Shown here in pieces: positions 22,056 through 31,887 of a stretch of DNA of 64,000 nt; positions within the stretch are counted from its first letter, which is position 1; each line of letters starts with the position of its first letter. The position numbers and the translations under genes are program-made. Below the pieces are notes generated by a model. That model worked only from the letters and a program-made list of their open reading frames with translations, was not told the DNA's origin and searched no databases. The stretch comes from Tachypleus tridentatus (lineage: Eukaryota > Arthropoda > Merostomata > Xiphosura > Limulidae): positions 45,480,035 to 45,544,034 of the forward strand of contig NC_134831.1 in the NCBI RefSeq assembly GCF_004210375.1, written 5' to 3'.

Positions 22056-23221
22056 ATTGAAACACAGTTCAGTACCGTATATTCAGTCAATGAAAAACTG
22101 TTAACCAATATTAAAAATATATATATTTTTACACACTTCGGCAAAATGAGAAAAATAAAAACAAATGTTAAATATTTTCATATTAACATGACAGCAAGTT
22201 ACTGCAACAAGGTTTGAAAACTTTACCAAAAAACACCTTCTCTCAATGACGATTTCTTTAAGTACATACAATGTTGTTTAGGAAGGCACTGGAAATATTA
22301 CTAGCGAATTGAGAAATTGATTATATTTAATTCTAACAAGAGCTAAAAACTAGTTCTCAGTAAAATATCAAATACCAGACAGTCCTAAAAGACTTTCTAC
22401 TTTCTTGCAAAATTGTATAGGTGTGTTAGAAGGGAACTTCTTTACTTCTCAGTTCTCTAAATGGAATATTTAATCCATGCAGTTTAAGTACATCACAAAG
22501 AAACAGATGAAATGAAATTAGTTTCGTGACCCTAGCCACATGGAGAATGTTCAAATAGATTAACTTTCAGCAAAAATAGAATTACATGAATTGCTTCATT
22601 CTATTCCCTTGTGTTCCAAAATAACATTCAAATAATAAAACGCCAAGCAAACAGGGCCAGGCTTTCTGTTTATACGTGTAAAATATTTAGGGTAAACATG
22701 TTATTTATATCTTCTATTATTCTAATGTTTTTAGCTTCAGTCGTAACCTTGTCGAAATCTGTTTAATTTCAGCGCATCAGGTTCAAATGATTTTTCTAAT
22801 CCATAGACAGTTACCGTCTCTGGGATAAAAATAAAGACTTTTTTCTGTTTTATTCTGAAGAGTCTTACGCAATTTTATACTATGTCAGAATACACGTTCA
22901 TATTGAATCTTGTAAACAGTGATATAACGTATGATAAATCCAACAAATTACCAATAAACATTCACTGGCCGATTAAAACTAGTATTTGGAACACAAAAAC
23001 TGCAAGTGTAAGCCGTTTCCTTTTCTCTCATAGTTGGACGTGGCCAACTAATTTATGTGCTTGTCTGCAAATCGGATAGCAATGTTTCGCTTCTCCTGTA
23101 GGTGTGTTACAGGAATGACGGTCAAACCCCACACTTTTCAATTACAATTGACTAAGAGAGATGGTGATGAATGCTAAAGACTGGCTAAAAACTATGCGCG
23201 AATATCCTAAAACAAAACGTT
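22056..23221. other. AT-rich intergenic DNA, nothing recognised
   Basis: The 65-codon frame at 22882-23079 shows no motif. Confidence 0.5.
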
Positions 23222-23231
23222 CTCACCACAC

Positions 23232-23511
23232 GAGCCCGGCATGGCCAAGCGTGTTAAGGCGTGCGACTCGTAATCTGAGGGTCGCGGGTTCGCATCCCCG
23301 TCGCGCCAAACATGCTCGCCCTTTCAGCCGTTGGGGCGTTATAAGTGATGGTCAATCCCACTATTCGTTGGCAAAAGAGTAGCCCAAGAGTTGGCGGTGG
23401 GTGGTGATGACTAGCTGCCTTCCCTCTTGTCTTACACTGCTAAATTAGGGACGGCTAGCACAGATAGCCCTCGAGTAGCTTTGTGCGAAATTAAAAAAAC
23501 AAACAAACAAA
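23232..23511 (+). repeat. tRNA-SINE family A, best-preserved copy, 10-bp TSD
   Basis: Full-length copy with intact polymerase III boxes: A box in GGCATGGCCAAGCGTGTTAA, anticodon loop CTCGTAA (CGT, threonine-like), B box GGGTTCGCATCCCC. The body ends in GAAATTAAAAAAAC(AAAC)n. The target duplication CTCACCACAC is exact at 23222-23231 and 23512-23521. It is probably the youngest family A insertion here. Confidence 0.94.
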
Positions 23512-23792
23512 CTCACCACACATATTTCCGAGGTCGTTGTGTGCTTTAAAATTATATATTTTGAAAAAAGTTTGGAAGTTGGCTGTTAATAAACATAAGT
23601 CAAAGTGAAAACTACATGATATTTGAAACTACGTAAAGTCTGTTGATTTAAAATCGAGAGGTGATGTGAACGTTCCGTAACTATGTTACAATACTTTACT
23701 TTTTTAAGGCTTGCAACACTGAGCAAAAAGTTTAATTTTTTACCTATTTTGTGTACGATTGACGACATTTGCACAACAAGAAAATATTAAGA

Positions 23793-23903
23793 TTAATGGC
23801 ACAGCGGCATGTACTGCTAGTAACCGGGTTTCGATACCTGTGGTGGGCAGATCATAGATAGCCTTTTGCGTAGCTTTGAGCTTAATACCAAACAAACAGA
23901 AGA
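23793..23903 (+). repeat. tRNA-SINE family B, anticodon-arm deletion
   Basis: TGGCACAGCGGCATGT (A box), then an ~11-nt gap relative to sister copies, 'AACCGGGTTTCGATACCTGT' (B box), 'GGTGGGCAGATCATAGATAG', GTAGCTTTGAGCTTAATACC and a CAAACAAA tail. Confidence 0.88.
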
Positions 23904-24304
23904 TATGATGCTATTAAACAATTGTAAAAAAACTCTGAAAAATGAATCTGCCGTGAAACATCATTCATTAAGAATACGTAATATGTCCATCTTGATATCC
24001 AGTGATTCCTTCACCATTTATATCTTATGCACGATGACTTCTAAACAACCCTGCTTCGAGGTTACTTTCTGTAAAGTTTCCGATTTGAAAGAGGTATTGC
24101 AAAAATAGTAAAAGAATAATATTTAATACAAAAATTTTCGCTAAAACATTAAGAAGTGTTCCACAATTGGTGAGTTTAATAAGTGTTGAAATAGTAGATA
24201 GCATAAATCTGGAGTTAATCCTGACGTAATATTAATTAGCACAAACATATATTGAGATAACAGATTTACGTAAATTAAGAAAGAGATAATAACAAGAGAA
24301 GACT
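23904..24304. other. Intergenic, nothing recognised
   Basis: AT-rich sequence. Confidence 0.5.
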
Positions 24305-24770
24305 GACATATAGCCACAAAAAACATAAAGAGTCAACTAAAACATGCTAACGACATACAACCACAAATAATAAAAGCAGTCAACAAAATGAGGTTAATGA
24401 CATACAACCATAAAGAATTAAAACAGCCAACAAGAAAAGGGTAACGACATACAGCCACAAACAATAAAAATAGCAAACAAGAAGAGACTAACGACATACA
24501 GCTACAAATAATAAAAACAGTCAACAAGATGAGGCTAATTACGTACAGCCACAAACAATTACAAACAGCAAAAAAGAAGAGACTAACGACATACAGCCAC
24601 AAATTATAAAAACAGTCAACAAGATAAAGTTAACGACTCACAGCCACAAAGATTTAAAATAGTTAACAAGAAAAGACTTACGACATAGAGTCACAAAGAA
24701 TTAAACGGTCAACAAAAACATGCTAATGACATACAGCCACAAAACATAAAAACATAGTAAACGGTCAGGA
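24305..24770. repeat. 47-bp minisatellite, about ten copies
   Basis: Units begin GACATACAGCCACAAA and continue with AATAAAAACAGTCAACAAGA and AGACTAAC. They start at about 24305, 24352, 24399, 24446, 24493, 24540, 24588, 24635, 24682 and 24728. Spacing is 47 bp except single-base slips. The open frames here come from the array. Confidence 0.95.
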
Positions 24771-24826
24771 ACAACTTCCATGAGAATGGTCTCAAGTCCA
24801 GAATAGCAGTTACAGCTTCCAAGGCA

Positions 24827-24950
24827 CCATCTGTGAACGCTACAGGGGTCCATTGCTGAAGGATCCTGGTGACATGTTTCTGGTAAAAAGATAGCTGGGA
24901 AGAGGCCACCAGGATCCTTCAGCAATGGATCCTTGTAATGTTCACAGATG
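24827..24950. repeat. Long inverted repeat (hairpin), ~46-bp arms
   Basis: Arm 24827-24873 (CCATCTGTGAACGCTACAGG ... AAGGATCCTGGTGAC) is nearly the reverse complement of 24904-24950, with about five mismatches. The spacer is about 30 bp. Confidence 0.88.
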
Positions 24951-25169
24951 GGAGCAAGTTCTGTGTACCTGCAAGTGATCAATTTGCGAGGATCTGAAAA
25001 CGTGAAGAAGAAAGATAACAGGACTGTAACATTGTCGACAACGATGTCTTTAAAAGTGGTTCAATCATGCTCTGAAGTGGAATCCGCATGTAGGAGCGTG
25101 CAAACCTCTGTGTGGTGGACAGCGTATTCCTGAGATGACTCGGATGAGATCCTAATGTTCGCTCTATTT

Positions 25170-25339
25170 GCTGTAAGATAACTAAACTGGCCTGCTAAGT
25201 CACTACACCCAAATCCAATTCAACATGTGTGGGACTTGATAGGGAAAGAAGACATGCTGTAAGATAACTAAACTGGCCTGCTAAGTCACTACACCCAAAT
25301 CCAATTCAGCATGTGTGGGACTTGCTAGGGAAAGAAGAC
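25170..25339. repeat. 86-bp tandem duplication
   Basis: The unit starting GCTGTAAGATAACTAAACTG occurs at 25170 and 25256, with only two or so differences (CAACATG/CAGCATG, TGATAGG/TGCTAGG). It duplicates the Tc1 WPA..PNPI segment. Confidence 0.93.
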
Positions 25340-25345
25340 TGTGAT

Positions 25346-26169
25346 AGCTCTAGAATGTCATCCACAATGTCATCAACATTATGAAGAATAGGTGAAGAGA
25401 AAGTCATAAACAATAGAAACAGACCTACCAGCGACTAAAGACTCACTTTGAGCGACCAAGTATTGTCATTTTTCGTTAATTTTTGCTTTTGCTATTTTTA
25501 ATTATTTTTGGGAGGTGTGGCTTGCTTTATATTATTTACCTGCGATATTTGTAGTGTCCATCTTGATAGCCTCCATCTTCGAATTTCAAAAAAAAATCCA
25601 AACGTTATTATCTTTAAACTTTACATAGCGAGGAGTGGCTAAACTCTTTATTAACTAACTTTAGGTTTTAAAACTCTGGTTAATTTATTGGTCTATCAAA
25701 TTGTGTTAAGAATAGTTATGTGTGTAACTGAAATTAAAAAAAAATGGAAATATTTCTCTACAGATATCGCATACCTAAAATCAGTTTTGCTGTATCATTT
25801 TTCTATATTTACTTCTAGTTTAATTAAATTTTAAAGCGTGGATATTTAAGAAGATTTCAGAGACTAGAGACAGTAGATGTAGTTCGTTGTAATTCCAAAG
25901 GATGATATCTTTTTTTAAAGTACATTGCGAATGTCTGGTATTTTTTCACCACGTTTCAAATCAAGACTTCTGTGTAAAATAGGGTCTCGTAAAGAATGAT
26001 AATTGTTTTAAAAAAATTCAGTGAGTAGATTTGTCCTGTTGAACTCAGTTATCAATTGAAAGGTTACTACGGAAACCTAAGAAACTCCAGAGTAGAATAA
26101 AAAAGCCAACAATTTATTATCCGACGCTTGATTCTGGAGGAATATTTAGGCATATAGAATATTTTACAT
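25346..26169. other. Intergenic, nothing recognised
   Basis: AT-rich sequence. Confidence 0.5.
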
Positions 26170-26640
26170 ATAAAGCTTAGGTTAGGAACATTTTAGATAT
26201 TCTACAGGCCATCATTTATTACACAGGACTTGAGTTAAGAAGATTTTAGATATTCTACAGGCCATCATTTATTACACAGGACATACCATTTTACATTTAT
26301 ACAGGCAGCTATTTATCACACAGAGTTTAACTTAAGGACATTTTACGTTTATACAAACCGCGATTTACCACGTAGGACCTAAATTAAGGAAATTTTACTT
26401 ATTTTAACAGACAGATATTTATCAAAGAGTGTGGGTGTGGATTTTTTCCTTATAGCAAAGCCACATCGGGTTATATTCTGAGTCCACCGAAGGGACTCCA
26501 TCCCCTGATTGTAGCGTTGTAAATCCGTAGACTTACCTTTGTACCAGCAGGGTACTTATGAAAGAGGACTTGAAGTAAGCAGACATAACATATTGTACAG
26601 ACCACTGTTTATCATACGGGACTTAGACTAGAGGATATTT
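26170..26640. repeat. ~53-bp minisatellite interrupted by a SINE
   Basis: Units contain 'GGACTTGAGTTAAG', TTTTAGATATTCTACAGGCC and ATCATTTATTACACA. They begin near 26173, 26226, 26279, 26324, 26374 and, after the SINE, 26567. A 38-bp stretch is identical between the first two units. Other units vary from 45 to 53 bp. Confidence 0.85.
26430..26555 (-). repeat. tRNA-SINE family C inside the minisatellite, 11-bp TSD
   Basis: Plus strand: GTGTGGGTGTGG tail, 'ATAGCAAAGCCACATCGGGT', reverse B box, and 'GTAGACTTACCTTTGTACCAGCAGGG'-like reverse head. It is flanked by TTATCAAAGAG (26419-26429) and TTATGAAAGAG (26556-26566), both of which are minisatellite sequence. Confidence 0.88.
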
Positions 26641-27675
26641 TATATCATTAAATACACTTTCGCATCTTAAATAAATTACTTACAGTTTTAGGCCTCGTTA
26701 TATAAATAAGCAAATTGTCTTTTATTCATAGGCTCTGTTCATCATTAGTTCTGACCAAGATCTTATTAAACAGATTAGAATGGACGATGACGTCACATTC
26801 CCCTATAAAGCATGTGTAACCTTAGGTTAGCATGCTATTTCACACATGTTAGTCATTTTGTATTAGTAGAACCAATGTAATTCTACTAACGACAGAGACA
26901 AGTAAATTTGTTAACTACAAAAGAAAAACAAAACAAAAAAGAAGAACACTCTTCACAAAACTATAGAGCTATGAAGTTCTAGAGTCTTATTGTATGTCAT
27001 ACCTTTCGTTGCTGTATTATGAGTGAGGTATATATACTATAATATGCAGTATTACGTATATATAAGTTGTACTATCTTACAGCAAAGACAATATCCATCT
27101 GGTTTGCTTGTAGAAGATAATTAATTATTTACTTTACTTATGCCTTGGAATCAAAATTATATTCGTCTAACTATATATTACACTAATTAAAGCTGCAGGA
27201 GAGCGGTGTTGGACATTTTTAATAAAAGGGATAAACGATATAATGACCTAGAGTATAATATTTAGGCTTAGAAAAATATACGTTTAGGACTTAATGCCAT
27301 AAAATATGAATTAAACTACTGTTATAGGCTTAAATTAAGACAACCTCGTTTGCGAGTGAATTACAAGTTAAGACAAATGCTACATATGAAATTAGAAATA
27401 TCGAAATAATTATTGGCAGCTCAGGCATTGAGGTACTCTGTCTGCACTTCAATAATAAATAAAGATGGTTTTAGGTAATTCAATTTGCATGGCTAAATTA
27501 CCAACATTTAATATTGGATACACTTTTTATTTCTAAGAGAACAAGATGAAAAATTAAATTTGTTCAAAATACTTGTATAGACAGTACATATATGAGCGTG
27601 TGTGGGTTTGTAGAAACGTGGATAATGACTTTATTTGTCTCTTCTTAGTTCACGTTGAGTTGGCTTTGTTTAATT
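26641..27675. other. AT-rich intergenic DNA, nothing recognised
   Basis: No supported feature. Confidence 0.55.
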
Positions 27676-27786
27676 TGATTGTATGTTGTTAAGCACAAAC
27701 TTGCCAAGAGCTTATCTACTCCAGAGATCGAACTCAATAATTAGGGTTATGAGCTCTCTAGCTTACCGCTGAGGTATTAGGAGGCT
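27676..27786 (-). repeat. tRNA-like SINE, diverged (B-like)
   Basis: The reverse strand shows an A box in ACCTCAGCGGTAAGCTAGAG, a B box as GAGTTCGATCTC and a 3' end GTTTGTGCTTAACAACATAC that resembles the family B tail. Confidence 0.6.
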
Positions 27787-29852
27787 TACGAACCATAGAA
27801 TTGTTCGACAAATGACATTATGACTTTGAAGCGTAAAGTATTAAAGCAAATAGACTTTTGTTATACGTATTTTATTTGAAGTGAAGTTAACGCAGTGGCC
27901 ATTTTTACCTAAATAAACAAACAAAAGAAAACAAGCAAGATGTACAAATATATTTAAAATGTCTTTATAAGTAATGATGCATTTATGAAAATGTAGAGAA
28001 AAAGATTTATGGTTCAGAATCGATTTTTCGAACTGGATGAAGTAAAGATGACACAAGCTTGGCTAGTAGGAAATTGACATGTAGTCTGTGAGATATCAGG
28101 CAAGGAGACCTGAGATAACGTAAATAATTAAACACAATTTAAAGAATCATTAAACGATATTTCTCTGTTGGTTTATTTCCTGGACAACAGTACTTAATAA
28201 AACACCAATCAAGAACAAAAATATCCACGTGTTCAGACACTGCCGATGTTAGTAGACAGGCAGACACTTGCCAGGCACACCGCTAGAAGTCGCCACACAT
28301 AGTTCCCCAAATTGTCACCAGAGGGTGCATTGTTAGGGTCACGTTGATAAGCGGGCATGACGTACGATTACGTAATAATAGTTCTACGAAGTAATGGTTG
28401 TGTTTTTAAGTTACCACGGCAGGCTGCCATCGAAAAATGGGACCAGCTTAACGTATCTCAACATGACTATAATTATTATAGTCGATGTAAAACACTAATT
28501 TATTAGTTAATTAATTTTCCTAACTTTTTACCTTCTTCTAAAAAGAACGTTTATCACTAAATTATTAGCTAATTTTCTAACCATTTAAATCATCCTAAAT
28601 GGATGATACTATGAAATAACTGAAACTTACTGTTTGATGTATGATTGATACAATCTGTTAAAACTCTAAATCGTTAGTTAATTACAATTCCTGACTACGT
28701 AAATCGTCTTGAAAAAGGACGCTTTACACTGATTCATTAGTAAATTACATTTCCTTATCATTTGTATGTCTTAAACATGATAATTAAAAATTACACTTTC
28801 ACCAATTTGACTTTATGTTATAAATAAAACTTGACACTTAACAACAAAAATGTAACAAATGAATAAATTATTGTGGTTGAAATCTTCCTAACCTTTGAAA
28901 AATGTGAATCAGAAATAAAAAGTGAAAAATGCATGTGAGAACAAAACTTACCTCATATTATCTGTGCTTTTGAGATTATTATTTCAAGAGTTACTGTGCT
29001 ATGTCTTTCCAATAATTTCTTTAACTAGCTATAGTGCTATGCTTTTCAACTAATTATCCTCATAATGGTAAAAATTCAAAATTAATCACGAGATGAAAAT
29101 AGAAATTCTAAGACATAAGTAAACAAGGAACCACAGCTATGACTATTAGTTTAGATTCAATAAAAAAGGCAAAATATGTAAACAAAGTTGTATTCCGATG
29201 TGTCTCAACATGCATCATCAGTAAAAGATTTATTAAATATTATACAATAATTAAACTTATTCTTTTACTAATTTGACATTACGCTATAATAGCACAAGAT
29301 ATTTCGTTTTACACACGATAATTTATTGTTTCACCTTACACAAGTTTTACCAAAATGTATACTGCACTTCCACATATATTCATTGTCTATATTTAATTAT
29401 TTCAAACCAATATTTTAACGACTGTGCATACGATGCTAACAAATATGTTGTGACAGTGTTACTAAACTTCTATGTAATTGAACTTACTACAGCTAAAAAA
29501 ATAATAAAAGAATGACTTCTGTCTATCCGTCCATTTTTTGCAGTAGATTAAAATTCCATAAAGCTGTAAGACTATATAACGCTACTAAGAACTGATCATT
29601 GGTAAACGCACCTCCAAGGTTCTTTGGTACAGAAGTCTTGTGAAAGTATGAAATACATTTCTAAATTACTTATAGATTCTTTCAGAAAATGTTCCGTAGG
29701 ATTCCTACTGTTTCGCTTTCCAAAGTAAAACATACATATTATTTGAATGATACAGTTATTATAACCAATTATTTACTTTTACTGCCTTACATATAAAAGT
29801 AATAAATGAACGACTTACTGTTTAAATTTACTATTATTTAATATACCAAACA
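27787..29852. other. Intergenic; one slightly GC-richer patch
   Basis: 28230-28450 is richer in G+C than its surroundings (for example GCCAGGCACACCGCTAGAAG) but has no frame, repeat or splice pattern I can support. The rest is AT-rich. Confidence 0.5.
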
Positions 29853-29989
29853 GCATACAGCAGTGGTTCCCAACCTTTTTTATGCCCCGCACCCCTAAAA
29901 AATTTTAATATGTTCTTGCACCCGTCACAGTAATTATTTATTTAAGAATAAAGGTGAAGGTGGCCAAAACAAATTTTTATAATTATTTT

Positions 29990-31399
29990 TAATGATATAT
30001 AAACAAAAACGAAACATTTGGAAAAGACGTTTCTAGTTCTCCACCAAAATATCCATCAACTGACTTTGATAGTATTTCCAAATGATCCACAATTTCTTCA
30101 CACACACATGGAATTAGGGACTCATCCTCACCTACCATTTCTTCGAGTGATGAAAAATTTGAAAGATTCCCTCTTTTAAAAGATTTAACTTTTCGCAGCA
30201 TTTCAATATGTTTATGTTTTTCTTTTGAAGAGATTACTCAGGTCATTCATACGAGTGAAAATATCATTCAAATAGGCTAGCATTTGGTTGAATTCTTGTG
30301 ATTCTATTGCTCCGAGCAGATCATAGTCACGTTCCTTCAGAAAAGTTTTGACTTCTTCTTGCAGTTCAAAGAAGCCTGTTAAAGCTCTCCCATGTGACAG
30401 CCAGCGAACTTCTTTGTAGAAGAGTAAAACTGAATGCTCACTTCCAACATCTTCACAAAGCGACTTGAAGAGGCGGTGGTTCTGAGCGCGACCCCTAATC
30501 TAGTTGATGGGTCTTCACAGAAGTGTCAAGGACCTTTTTCAACTTTGGGAGGCAATGTTTTTTATGCCAAAGCATGTCGATGAAGAAAACAGTGAGTACC
30601 TTGCAAGTGCAAAATCTCTTGTTTCATCAGTGCAAAAAATCCTGATTTATTTCCTAGCATAGTAGGGACACAGTCGGTACACACAGAACCAATAATTTAG
30701 ATATCTAAATCATATTTCGTAAAGAAGTCGTTCACACACTGGAAGACACCTTTCCCTTTTGTGGTTGTTTTCAGATCTTCACAGAACAGGAAATCTTCCA
30801 TCATGGCACCATCATGGACATACCTCACTAGTGCGATGAGTTGACTGCAATTTGCAGCATCAGTTGTTTCATCGAATTGGAGAGAGATTTTCAAGGGACT
30901 AGCCCTGATATCTGCAATAACTTGGTCCAAAATGTCCGAACTCAAATCACCAATTCGGTTTTGAATGACATTATTTGATAACGGCAAGCTTGTTTGAAGC
31001 TTCTTTTCCCTGAACAATTGTTGCCATTTCTAATGCACACGATTTTATCACATCTTCTGCAATTGTATGGGGTTTCTTTGATTTGGCTACTTTATACGCC
31101 ATGTGGTATGAAGCCATCAGCAGTGGTTTGTCAGTAGATATAAAACCTAATTTTGGAAGGGTTGCTCGAGAATCAAAGCGGGCCCTTCTACCTTTCAACG
31201 ATTCAACAGCATGGCATGCAACAGCTGCTCCACCATGCCGGTTGTTGAAGTGTTCCTGCAGCTTAGATGGCTTCTAATTTGCGTTTGAAAGGACAGCGTC
31301 ACAAAGCATGCACTGGGTTTTTTGCAGATTCTCAGTTGTTCCAATGCAAGTGAAACCAAACTTCACATAATCATAATTCCGTTTCCTTTTCTTTGACAT
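29990..31399 (-). pseudogene. hAT transposase (ZBED5/Buster-like), C-terminal domain deleted
   Basis: Start ATG at 31399 (MSKKRKRNYDYVKFGFTCIG). A BED zinc finger follows: CMLC, then a stop within the finger, then LQEHFNNRHG supplying the histidines. Next come ARFDSRATLPKLGFISTDKP and KPHTIAEDVIKSCALEM, a frameshift near 31000, then LPLSNNVIQNRIGDLSSDIL and the signature ISLQFDETTD (about 30880). The frame stops at 30697 after KYDLDI. Further homologous blocks are CTDCVPTMLGNKSGFFALMK, HCFLHRHAL, VRWLSHGRALTGFFELQEEV and LNDIFTRMNDLS, then KRGNLSNFSSLEEM...ICEEIVDHL-type sequence and SVDGYFGGELE (30050). It then runs out where the hAT dimerisation domain should follow. The multiple stops and lost dimerisation domain make it inactive. 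Confidence 0.85.
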
Positions 31400-31513
31400 A
31401 ATGAAATTTTTTTGCACGAACACAGAATGAACAATGCACTGACTACCATAACATCACGCATTGGTTTATATACTCTGCGAAACTTTCTAGAACATTCTCG
31501 AATATACGTCACA

Positions 31514-31521
31514 TGACGTCA
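31514..31521. promoter_or_regulatory. CRE-like palindrome TGACGTCA in hAT 5' region
   Basis: A perfect octamer about 115 bp upstream of the transposase ATG, in the same relative place as in the first hAT (4900-4907). Confidence 0.45.
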
Positions 31522-31887
31522 TTGATTAATTATGGATACTTCTGGAAGTTTCTCGAGTCACGATCACGTGAATACATAACATAAATAAATAATAGACACT
31601 TTAAGACGGCGTTCACGAACGTAACCTAATTAGTTCTGCCGAGTATTTAGGTCACGTTTACCTTTCGTGTGTTGTTTTTTTACAGTTGTACAGTAAGATT
31701 TAGGTCTGCGCCGGTGACGGTAGAAACGATAGTTTATCGTAACAAGATAAAAAGCTACGTCTGTAACAACAAAAATAAGAAATAAAAATCGAACGTAATT
31801 TTTGAATATATAGGACAGTACCGTTAATATAAACAAAAAAAATGAAATGTTATCTCGCACCCCTGGTTGGGAACTATTGGCATACAG

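Larger units (their letters stand above)
24771..25345 (+). pseudogene. Tc1-like transposase debris with inverted and tandem duplications
   Basis: 24910 onward reads RILQQW...FTDG, resembling the catalytic RILQQDN..VH segment of Tc1 transposases. Further on, GGCCTGCTAAGTCACTACAC (25189) translates WPAKSLHPNPIQHVWDL, matching the family's WPARSPDLNPIEHLWD block. The order is right but the frames are lost. Two rearrangements overlay it: a long inverted repeat (24827-24950) and an 86-bp tandem duplication (25170-25339). Confidence 0.6.
29861..31879. mobile_element. hAT-superfamily transposon (Buster/ZBED5-like), perfect 8-bp TSD
   Basis: Termini CAGTGGTTCCCAACCTTTTT (29861) and, reversed, CAATAGTTCCCAACCAGGGG (ending 31879) form the TIR. 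The 8-bp duplication GCATACAG is exact at 29853-29860 and 31880-31887. A broken transposase lies on the minus strand (31399 to about 29990). Length is 2,019 bp, about 300 bp shorter than the 2.7-5.0 kb hAT, matching loss of the transposase C terminus. Confidence 0.92.

Noticed and set aside
23232-23310. A functional tRNA gene (threonine CGT-like cloverleaf with A and B boxes)
   Set aside because: The tRNA-like part is followed by the family A SINE body and an AAAC tail, has a target duplication, and occurs many times in the window. It is a SINE head, not a tRNA gene.
24305-24770. CRISPR-like array
   Set aside because: The whole 47-bp unit repeats, without unique spacers, in an animal-type genome.
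24333-24982. Hydrophobic, repetitive minus-strand proteins (LWLYVISLILLT...)
   Set aside because: They are translations of the 47-bp minisatellite, whose period is not divisible by three, so the frame drifts. Leu/Ile richness follows from A/T content.
28230-28450. Possible exon or CpG-type promoter in a GC-richer patch
   Set aside because: No sustained frame, no convincing donor or acceptor, and no CpG cluster.
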